Below, one piece after another: positions 36,501 to 48,500 of a DNA stretch of 64,000 nucleotides. Source of the stretch: Escarpia spicata (lineage: Eukaryota > Annelida > Polychaeta > Sabellida > Siboglinidae). The notes beneath the pieces were generated by a model that had not been told where the DNA came from, made no database searches, and saw nothing but the letters and a program-made list of their open reading frames with translations. The translations under genes were made by a program, and so were the position numbers. How positions within the stretch are numbered: position 1 is the stretch's first letter; the number at the start of each line of letters is the position of its first letter. The stretch spans positions 41,521,183 through 41,585,182 of the forward strand of contig OZ023214.1 in assembly GCA_963995525.1 (NCBI GenBank), written 5' to 3'.

Positions 36501-39500
36501 GATGGATGTAGGCCCCAACACAGTTGGGAGATGAGAGGCTGAGCCCAAAACAAGTGGAAGACGGAAGTAGACACAAAGACAGGCAATGGATGTATTCCCA
36601 AAAAATAGGTGGGAGATGGGAGGAAGGCTCCAAAACAGGTGAGAGATGGATGTAGGCCCCAAAACAGGTGGGAGATGGATGTAGGCCCCAAAACAGGTGG
36701 GCAATGGATGTATTCCAAAAAAATAGGTGGGAGATGGGAGGAAGGCTCCAAAACAGGTGAGAGATGGATGTAGGCCCCAAAACAGGTGGGAGATGGATGT
36801 AGGCCCCAAAACAGGTGGGAGATGGATGTAGGCCCTAACACAGTTGGGAGATGAGAGGCTGAGCCCAAAACAAGTGGAAGATGGAAGTAGACACAAAGAC
36901 AGGTGGGCAATGGATGTATTCCCAAAAAAATAGGTGGGAGATGGGAGGAAGGCTCCAAAACAGGTGAGAGATGGATGTAGGCCCCAAAACAGGTGGGAGA
37001 TGGATGTAGGCCCCAAAACAGGTGAGAGGTGGGTGTAGGCCCCAAAACAGGTGGGAGATGGATGTAGGCCCCAAAACAGGTGGGAGATGGATGTAGGCCC
37101 CGAAAATGGTGGGAAATGGAAGTAGGCCCTAAAACAGGTGGGGGATGAATGTAGGCCCCAAAACAAGTGAGAAATAGAAGTAGGCACAAAACAGATGGGC
37201 CATGGAAGTAGGCCCCAAAACAGGTGGGAGATGGATGTAGACCCCAAAACAGGTGGGAGATGGATGTAGGCCCCCAAAAACAGGTGGATGTATACCCCAA
37301 AACAGGTGGGCAATAGATGTAGGCCCCAAAACAAGTGGGAGATGGATATAGACCCTATAACAGGTGGACAATGGATGTAAGCCCCAAAATAGGTGGGAGA
37401 TGGGAGGTAGGCCCCAAAACAAGTGGGAGATGAGAGTTTGCCACTAAAACAGGTGGGAGATGGGAGGTACTTGGTAATCCCCAAAACAAGTACAGGTTGG
37501 CCTCCAAAACAGATAGAAGATAGCCCCCAAACAGGTGGGCATTAGTTCCAAAAAGAGGTGGGAGATGGGAGGTTAATGCCACACACCCCTCATTCATAAA
37601 AATCCATGCCACAAAAAAGATATAATTCGTAATTTGAAGGCACTAAATCGGAAGAGGGTAAATCATATTACACTGAGCATTAAATTCAATGAGAAGCACA
37701 TGAAGGAGGACACAAAATTACCTTGAGTTGGTGTTTTTTCTAGGAGAGCTGTTAATGGAAATAGTACACCATATAAATATTCCACATTCCTTTTAACTTG
37801 ACCCTATAAGAAAAATTTGTTCCAACAGAATGAAGATGTGAAAAAAGTTTTAAAAATGTATATTTAAAAATCATTTAGATATCCTGAAGCTCAAAATCTC
37901 TCTACATTTTTGTTTCCTGCTCATTTCAGGATCAGTTCGCAAAAAATATACCTCTCTGGTGTACCGACTTGCTTGCTGTGCATTTGTTTTGAGGAAATCA
38001 TGAGACAAACTTTCAAATAATATTCTACTGGGCCTAGAAGAAATTCAGTGAAAAAGTGCAAAAGTGGCTCTGCTTGTGTATACTACGACATAAGGGCCAT
38101 AGGCTATTCCCAAAGGTGGCCATAACCCAATGCCCCCCAAATATGCTCGGCGACATTAGAGTTACTACTGTAATAATACACTGTAATAATAACAAATAAA
38201 TTAATTACTTCTTCAGCGCCAATATCCTCAGACAATCCGAGCTCAGTGGCGCAACAAAACCAAAGGATTAAGCATTCTCGTACTAGGCGAAAGTCGTCAA
38301 CAAATGGATGGATGTGCTAAGAAGCTAGGGAGGATAGGTGATACTAAAAAGGTAGGTTTTCAGGTGACAGTGAAATGTAACAATATTTTCTGCTGATTGA
38401 ACACTGACGGGAAGCGAATTCCATATACTCGGCGGGCAACTGAAAAAGCCACCAGAGTTCCAGCCTTTGTCTCAACTCTGGGAACAGATAGTAACTTTGA
38501 ACTAGACGATTGAAGTTGTCTGTGCTGTCTAGCTGGGGTGAGCACTGAGTGTAAATATTCAGGGGTTGGTAGGTGATTGTAAAGAGGTCAAACATAATGC
38601 GATATTGCACGGGGAGCCAATGCAGTGGTTTTAGAAGTGGCACTGAGCGGGAGAATCGATGAGATTGTGTGACTACCCTTGCTAAACAATTCTGGACACA
38701 TTGAAGTTTTGTAATATCCTTAATAGCAATATTATGAAGGAGGGAATTGCAATAACCAAATCTGCTGCTAACAAAAGCTGATAGTCTTAGTGACAGAAAG
38801 TGACATATATCGGTGAATGCGACAAAGATCACGGATATGATAAAAACAGCAACGACACGTTTGGGATGTTGTCTAAAATTTAAGTCGTGATCAAAGGTCA
38901 CTCCTAGATTTCGTTCTGAGGCTGCTGGCACGATATTTTGATTCAGGATGCATGTTGGGAATATGTCATCAAGTTTACCACGCTGCATTGGATAAATAAT
39001 TGTTCCTTACCTGTTCCGTCAAAGGAGTCTTCGCCAACAGTGAAGGTGATTCCATCCTGATCTGAATTGTCTCTCTTCTTTTGGTCATCTACAAAGTAAA
39101 TATCGAATTAAACCTGGCACCCTTTTTATAACATGTCAAGACAGTTCAAGTTTTCTGGCACATTCCGGTGATACAGAGTTATGAGAATCACATAAAAGGG
39201 AAACATTTCAGTTTTACAGTGATGTCAGTGTAAGTCAATTTGTTGTGAAGTTATGGATAGTTGAACTGACCCAAGCAAAACAATTTTTGAGACAGACAAC
39301 ATAAAAGTTTGGTGTTTACATTTCAAATTATATGTCATTAAATCCAAAACAGAAAAAAAATTCTAGATAATAATTTGAAATTGCATTATTCAAACTGGAT
39401 GTAAATTGTTTATTGTTTCTTAAAAAAACGAAAATCAATACTTTCACCCCTGCAAAAATTGTGTTGGCATTTCCTCAGTTTGGATAAAATTAATGTACCT

Positions 39501-42500
39501 TATGAAAAAAACCGTTACCAACTGTCACATTTACACTTGAACTTGATTTTGTATGGAAATAATTTATAAAAAGAACTGTTACTTGTGAGATGACCCGTCA
39601 AAATTTGATAGTGGAAAATTTAAAAAATGTGATTTTAGGCACCTGAATATGGAAACCCAATAATTATTGCGATGGTGCTGCCATCTGGCGTGTAGAATGG
39701 ATTGTTGAGATCTAACATAGTTAATTGTAACGTTCATGCTCCTGGTAGTATACATCTTTAAAATTATACAAATAAAATCAGTTTAAGGTTTGCAATAACT
39801 GATAATCTGACATGTTAGATAGACATATTGTGACTTGTGTGCATATTTTTTGGACTTTTTGTAACCTCTACCTGTGGAGATCAGATGCTGTGTAACTTCT
39901 ACATATTTGTTCATGTTGTTGTTTCAGGAGTCATTTGTTTAGATTCTACGGAATCTATGACTACATCATATATATACTTCTGTGTTATCAGTGCCATCGG
40001 CATTTATTTTCTTACTTTGAGTAATGTAGACTTTAAACATCTACATACTAATATGCTATTTGATCATTGTAAATGCACCGTCCCCAAGACACCTAAGTCC
40101 ACTTGATTCTTTCAATGTCCATTTACTTCCTCGGACCTTTGGCCTCGGATCTACCAATTGAAAACGATTAAAACAACATAACAATAGTCATTTACAGTTA
40201 TTTACTTTTTCAGTGGATAAAGTGTATGAGGAGACATTCCCCAGATGGCGCCACTGTTACAAATGTTAGTCAAAAATACTGTGATGTTGCTAACAGTTGG
40301 GATCAGGACACTGTTACACACGAAAAGGTGCAATTTATTTTTGAGAAATAATTTTTTTACAAAATTCACCTGCTCTGACATAAGTGCATTTGAGTAGTCA
40401 GATTTCCCGGTGTGATTGTAGAAGCTGTTGACAGTAAAATGGTGCATTGGTAGCTGATTTTACTAAGCGGAAGGGTATTTGACAGCAATTTGGCTAGTTG
40501 ACCCTTTAGCCGGATTACACCCTGCATCCATTGGTAAATATTGACGGGTGTCACACATACAGGCATTTTACGAGAGCTAGAAATATTAGATTTTGACTAA
40601 ACTCGACCAGCATGTCAACGAGATGATAATAACAGCAGGTGAGAAGTTTAAGAAACTTTATAGGTCACGTTTTCTTATAATCACACAAAACGTTAACATG
40701 GTCGCCAATGGGAAAACTAACAGTGTGCTGAGCCCAGTTGTCTTGATTTGTTGTTCGATGGGTGGGAGAAGAAAGCTAGTTTTCATAAATCTGACATCCT
40801 TTAAATCACGATACCCTACCTTCATCGTCAGAGTCTGCTGTGAATCCTACATTCTTCTTCTTCTTGCCATTGTGAGCCAGATGCTGCTGACTTCGACTGC
40901 GCTCACGCGCGGCCACGTGACGCAGGTTGTGACGCGCCATGTGCGGAAACATAAGTCGTCCCTCCATGTCGGGCAACATGTGATGGCTTTGTTGGCAGAA
41001 CTAGAAGAGAAACAACGACATAGATGCAATATATACGCAACTTCTAATGTCAGCTTGCCACTGCAACAAGTTCCCATGCTTCTGACAATCCATCAGGTTT
41101 TTCTTTTAAAAACTTACGGGATCGGATGAAGCTGATTCTCAGAGCTATTCAAGCATTTAATGACGTAAAGCTATTTATATAATACTGACTGAATAATACG
41201 TTAACAATTTAGATTTTATTGTCCATTGTTTGCGTTGTTGCCTTCTCAGGAAAAGATCCAAACCAAGATGTGCTACTGGACAAGTTTTTGTTCGATGGTC
41301 AACAGGACATTACAAAAAAATCACTATAAATATATAGTAAATAAACATAAAAAAATAAAATAAAGTTCTTATATATCGCAGTATGTTCTATAGAACTCAA
41401 AGCACTTTACACTTTATTCCCAGGCAGTCCTGTTCAATCAAATTTTAACAAACTATGATACAGTATTAATTAACATAACCATTTTTCAGCACATTACAAT
41501 ACAGCAGACACATTGCAGAGCGAAGGAAACAATTATAAAACAACGCAACATGCTGACGTTACCCGCTTGCGAGGTTTAAACATGACGTCCTCAATCATGT
41601 GGTGGACGAGCCCTTCATCCCTCATGCGCCGCGAGTCCTGGACACCCACTGACCGCAGGTCTATCATCCCATTCTGGCAGTCAACTCTACAAGAAAAGGT
41701 GAAAGTAAAAGATAAAAGTAAGTTCTTGAACAGTGCAGTATTCAGTCCCGAGGACTGCTCAAAGCACTTTACTCTTGACTCCCTGGGCGACCTGTTCAAT
41801 CAAACACCATCTCGACTTCTGTGGAAAGCATTCAGACACACTGCAATTAATGCAACATAGAGTGCTGTATCTTCACAGCTAGTAGTACAGACGTGGGGCG
41901 AAGGAACTCGGTACTCGTGAACTCATGCTCAAGTACATATCCGAATCCGATGTGTTCGTTCTTGTTCTCCTACTTATGAGAATGATCGATTACTCTTGCT
42001 CAAAGTATTAAGATTAATTATAAAACATATTTACACAGCACCCAATGAACCAAGATTATTCTCAGGTAATTAATATACATGAATTCAACTACTTTGACTT
42101 TTATTAACACTAAATAATAATAAATTACTTCCTTGCAATCATGCAGATTGAATATGAAGTAGACTTCTATTAATACTAAAAACTATACAAGGTAGTCCAT
42201 GCCAAAATCATTAAAATAGTCATACCACGATTAATATGTTATTGAAGGTCGACGACATTTTGTTATTGAAGATCGACGACATTTTCACGCAAAAATGTCT
42301 TATATTTTATTACAAATTTGTGAATAGTATAGTTCCTTCTTACTGTAAATCTTTATTTTCACTAAATACCACACACCATGGCCATCACACTAGGCAAAGT
42401 CATTACATCTCTATTCCGTACAGCCGAACCTCCCGAGCCAGAAAGTGTATAAGATACTACCTGCCAACTCTACTCAGAAATATGCCACCTAGAATTACGG

Positions 42501-45500
42501 AAAAAGTCAATACTCATAGTCTTCACGGTTTCTCTTTATATCTGAAGAAATATCTATTGGATCAATACCAAGAGACTTGCACAATTGCAAATTGCTATAT
42601 ATGTAGGCAAAACAATAATCTGTCATTTTAGAAAGTGAATACTTTTTATTATATAATAAACTGCCTACATGCTTGTATTTGCATAAATTGATGCAAAACC
42701 ACAAAGATTTCTTAATTGTATCCTCTTTTTACTAATAGGCCGATTTCTAGGTGTATTCCCGAACCAGAGCAGCCCTGGTTATGAAGATCTAACCTGTCTC
42801 TGCCTATACTAACCTTTTAGTATTTGTGTCGTGTCTTGTCTTTCATAATGTACGAAGTAATTGCGACTAAAAGTAAACTATAATTTAGTCTAAACCGAGC
42901 ATGGTATTCTGTTCTCCAATGAAGTGCTTTTCTATGAAATGAAACAGCCATTCATAAATCACATGTAGGCTCATAATTATTGTGCTGGATTATGGCGACC
43001 TTGTGTATATTCTACCAAATCACTTCATATTTTTACTGTGTGCACCTTGGTGGGAGAATACGGATATGAATGACATAAAAGTAATCTACTGAATAATCAT
43101 TTACTATGTTAAATTGACTACTTGCAGTAAATATTCTCTTCCCATGGGTGGCTCTCACGCTAGCGGCTTTTGAGACTTAGTGAGAGTCTCCCAACATAGA
43201 CTAACTATTGTAAAAATGTGTGTTGCTATGTGTGCTTTTGTTTGTTTATTGTCGAATAAATTGTTCCAATTCCAAAAATATGTATAAACCTAAAAAGTAT
43301 ATCATATGTAAACAATATAAATTAATAAACAAAAATATAAATAAATGTACATGTGTTCACATCAGCATATAATAAAAGGCTACTCTAAAAAGAGAAAATA
43401 ACAGCAGAAGAGAGGATCAGAACAGAAGTACAACAAAGTAGATGGACATGGATCGGGCAGGTGCTTAGGAAGAATGACAACAACCACTGCTGACAGCACT
43501 GACGTGGGTGCCAAAAGGAACAAGAACAAGAAAAGTGGGTCGCCCAAAAACAACATGGCAAAGCACTGTGGAAAAAGAACGAGACCATGTGGTGGGCAAC
43601 ATGGAGCGAAGCAAAACGCATAGCCATTGACAGAGCGAGATGGCAGAAATTTACATTTTATTGTCCATTGTTTGCATTGTTGCCTTCTCAGGAAAAGATC
43701 CAAACCAAGATGTGTTACTGGCAAAGTTTTTCTATGATAGTCAACAGGACATTACAAAATAAATCACTATAAATGTATCCCTTATGCAAGTGATTACAGT
43801 CTAATACTAAAACACTATAATAAATAAACATAAACAAATAAAATAAAGTTCTCATATAGCACAGTATATTATATAGCACTCAAAGCCCATTACACTCAAC
43901 TCCCTGGCAGTCCTGTTCAATCAAATTTTAATAAACTACAAGTCTTAATTAACATAACCATTTTTCAGCACATTACAATACAACAGACACATTGCAGAAC
44001 AATGGAAACAACTAGAAAACAATGCAACATGCTGATGGCAGAGTTACACAGCAGCCTTATGGGCCACAAGGCCCAAAGAGGATACATAGGGTAAGGTAAA
44101 AGAGCGTTTTTCCAGACAATAATGTCTTCACTGTCCTGACACGGCGACCGATTCCACGTTTTCCACTTACAAGTTGGTGGACGAGGCATGGTGGGCATTG
44201 AAGAACTTTGCAAGGGACTGACTGGTGGAGGGCGTGACGTGCATCTGGGAGAGGATGTTATAGGAGCTCGTCTTTATCATCTCCCGCATCTCAATCTCCG
44301 TCAGCCTCTGGTACACCTTCATCAGAGACTCCCCCCGACCTGAGTGCCCCTTCTTCAGTAGCAGCGGCTTCACAAACTTATTGCTCAGGTAGTGGAACCT
44401 GCAGAAATAAATGAATAAATAAATAGTCAAACCTCGCTATTAAGGTCCCATTTAGGACTGGACAAAAGTGACCTGAATAGCGAGAGATGACCGTATTAGT
44501 GGGATTAACATCGTATACTTCACTGTAGGTAGAAATAATTTGGGACTGTTCTAGGGTGACCTTAATTGTGAGGTGGCTGTATTACCGAGGTGACCGTGGA
44601 GCAATGTGCCACTGTATACATTTACATAGCGCCAGATCTAGTTAAAACTATCCAAGGTGCTTTACTGTACAAAATAAGGTATAGTAATTAGTAAAATATG
44701 AGAGATAAAAGTTATCTTTAAAATGATTATCATCAAGTCGTCTAGAAACACTCAACACTAAAATAAAACAGGTTTAATGCCAAACCTAAGACATTATAGC
44801 AGTTAAAATTTTAATTAAAATAGAACATTTTAAAAGCTGCCTCACTGTGCAGTTCATGTAATGACACTGGTACCTAGGTAGTTCATTCCAAAGGTCTGGT
44901 GCTGCCGTCACAAAATATAGTCAGGAACTGGTCACCAGATGGCAGCACTCTCCCACGACCACATTGAAGCTTTGTCTGACCAGTTTTAATTTTAGTTTTA
45001 TTATTATTCCATTGTATTAATTTACCATTTTCATCTGTAAAGTATAGTGGATATCTTCAAGTGGATTGACACCATATTGTGTGCACCTACAGTGACTAAC
45101 AAGAATTGTAGACTCCCTTATCCTTATCAACATTAGAATTAGAATTGAATTAGAATAAAATCAGATCAACTTTGAGGATCCTATCAATAAATCAATCATT
45201 CCCCTTGACACATAACCCATTTACAGACACAAGTATTACATCATTATATTAGATACATTATTTTATAATTTAAACAAACACATGGATTCATTTTCAAACA
45301 TAACTATTAAATATCAATTACTTTTCTCGTAATTCGTTCGGTCCAACATGTCCAGTGACGTCTTCAATTCCCGCCATTAGATGGTCTATTGCCTGAAGAG
45401 AATATACACGCCTAAATGAAATGTGTTAATAATAACACATATACAAAACACGGTGAAAGAAAACTGTTATCTGCATTTTCACAACAAATGTGTTGGTTTC

Positions 45501-48500
45501 ACGAGCATTATACAATCTATATTTTGTGTAACATTTTGTTTCTTTTCCACAAATTGCTACAACAGACAGAGATATGCCATAAGGTTTCTCAAAAAATTAA
45601 AGTTTGAACTTGTAATATATTAAATAACCATTGTAAATGTGACATTTTGCCTGATAAAATCAATACAGGGTGTATAATGACATTATTTAATGCATGGTTT
45701 ACTGGGCATTTTTATCTTGTTTAATTTCCTTTCTGCCATCAAAACAACAGACACCACTTTCTTCTGGTTTTATTAAACCAGTTTCTTTCTGAAAAATTAT
45801 AATCATGATACAATTACAAATTCATGTGTCAATGTTCTTACTTTTATAATTTGTACACACTTCATCTGTAGTTAAATATTTATTGTACGTCATCAATGAA
45901 ATTAAACATGACATGATGTTATAATTCCCAGAGTATGTTACTAGTAGTATTAAACCAAGGCTGTCTGTTCCTGATTTTTAATATAATGTTCTTAATACTA
46001 GAATAAATATTTTAAAGGTATATAGCCCACAAACCTGAGTTTGATAATCCTGAAACAGTGTTCACAAGTTTGAAAGTTGTGCCCGTGAAATGTACAAATT
46101 GTAAACAAAACAATTTGTAAACAACCGTTATTGGCTCTGACTGATTGGACAGAGTACAATCAATCCACTGAGCTTCCTGCTAATAATTACCACCATCTGT
46201 TGATTCTTGCCAATGGAACAGACAACGTGTGCAATAATGTACAAAATGAGGGAAAATGTTCCAGTGTGAAATTATGCTCTTACATGGAATAAGAAAACTT
46301 GACTTTAAGATTAATTGGCAAAACAAGAAACAAAACTGTTTAAGATATTGTGATGAGAATATGATTCAACAAATTGAAAATGTTTGTCAATAAAATATGT
46401 TGACTTATTAAACATTCTTCAGGATAGTTCTTTTTCAGATAAAAAACTAATTTTTTCATATCCAAAGTGTATTTTTATCTGATAAAGGCTTTCGTCTAAT
46501 GTCTCAATTCCTCAGTACCGATGACGCCAAATGAGGTCATCATACATGTAAGGCAGAACAGTATCTTTGGAGAAGGAGGGGAAGATCACCAAGAATCAGT
46601 ACTGGTATTTGTATCCCACATTAGAAAAAGTACCACAGGTGTATGGATCACCAAAAATCCACAAGGAGTGGTGCAACTCAGACCATTTGTTGACTACACA
46701 CAGACAATAGCATACAGAGTGTCCAGGGAATTGACCAACATACTACAACCAGGATAGGAAGACCAGAACACCCATCAACAGAGACGAGGGTAATTACGAA
46801 CTGCCTCACGTGTATTAGGACGTCATTCAGCGTCATCAGTACTGAAGAAGTCAGCATGAGACGTTAGACAAAACCCTCTACCTGATAAAATACACTTTGG
46901 ATTAAAAAAAAAGAAATTTGTTGATCCAAATATGTTGAGAGTTCTTCCCTCGTACCCGAGTGTGAATACGCTCGATCACTCGTACCCGAGTGTGAATACG
47001 CTCGTTCACACTCGTACCCGAGTGTGAATACGCTCGTTCACACTCGTACCCGAGTGTGAATGTGCTCGTTCACACTCGTACCCGAGTGTGAATACGTTCG
47101 TTCACACTCGTACCCGAGTGTGAATACGCTCGTTCATACTCGTACCCGAGTGTGAATACGCTCGTTCATACTCTGCTTGTGACTGTCACTCTTCTTCACT
47201 CGTAACACGTCCACCAGTGGCTTAATGGTTGACCCCTAAACAAACATCACAAACACATGTTTATCAGTGTGCTATTCTTGTAGGTAAAGATCATTACAAT
47301 ATAAACATAGATTTTATACCAAGAATAAATAGCAAGTTTTATGCATTTGTTTTAGCATTGGTGATCCCAAAATATATTTAAATAAAGAAATGTGAGGTGT
47401 TTTAGAGCATGCCAGGACTGGGAAGACAGCGATGCAGTGCATCAACATCTAGCAGCATTGCCAGTGGACAATGAACACATTCTTAGTTGTTTCTCAACGT
47501 GACAGGTCTTTAGAACAGACATTGTCCATTATGAAAGAATGAAGTATGTGTTGATTGTGCTGATGATAATGAGGACAGTGAGGTATGATGGTAATGAAGA
47601 TGATCATTATGGTGATAATAATGATGAAGATGATTATAGGGATGATGATGGTAGTGGTGATGATGATGAGTGTTGAAGATAATAATGACGACATTGTCAT
47701 TGACAATGACATTGATGAAGATGATGATGATGAAAATGATGAAGGTGATTATAATGACAATGGTGGTGATGAAGTTGGTCATCATGGTGATTACGATAAC
47801 AACAACCAAGCGAACATGACGAACATGCAGTATAAAAACGTAATTCAATCACAATGATTACGACTAAACCAACAACTGCATTCAACAACAGTGATACCGA
47901 CAACCAGAACAGAAACGAACCGGCACAACAACAACTAATAACAACTACAACTAATAACAACAATGACTTCAGCGTGCGACTCACGAGTAAGAAGACAGTG
48001 AAGTAGACGACTACAATGGTCGTAGTGAGGAAGAGTCGTTTGTTGGGGAAGATGTCTTCATTAAGGAGAGAAACGAGGGAGAAGGCAATGGCTCCCCGCA
48101 GTCCCCCGTACGCCATGATGAACTGGTCCACTTTGCTCAGGGGGTCCACACGCACGCGGTTCGACAGGAAGGATAGCACGATCACACCTGGCATGCCGAA
48201 AGGGAGAACATTTATTTACTTCGACCACAAAACATAATTGGGATGATTAGCAATTACGTGACATCCAGTCTCGTATCCTAGCAACAGCCCTTGGCGGGCT
48301 GTACACAACAACTGCAAGAAGGTGTGTCAGTGTCTACTGCAATCAAACGAAGGAAACAAGCCACTAGTTTTTCAGGTGCACATCTTTGGCCGGTCACCTG
48401 AAGAACTTGTATTCTATTGTCAGGCCTTAGAGGTGGCACAATCCATCAAAATACTGCTTCATCGTTTGTGGAACATTCAGTTGTGTGTAGCCAAGATGGC

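Larger units (their letters stand above)
33530..39010 (-). other. Exchanger intron between exon j and the terminal exon
   Basis: A 5.5-kb intron holding a LINE relic (34.1-35.7 kb), the 29-30 bp minisatellite (35.95-37.6 kb) and the CR1-like fragment (38.3-39.0 kb). The stretches 33.53-34.08 and 37.6-38.3 kb show nothing recognisable. Confidence 0.85.

Noticed and set aside
35919..37484. 521-codon open frame on the minus strand
   Set aside because: It lies entirely inside the 29-30 bp minisatellite. The frame stays open because the repeat lacks stops in all three frames; the peptide simply cycles through repeat translations.
47510..47848. His/Ile-rich or Asp/Met-rich frames
   Set aside because: Translations of a degenerate (GAT)n tract within an exchanger intron.
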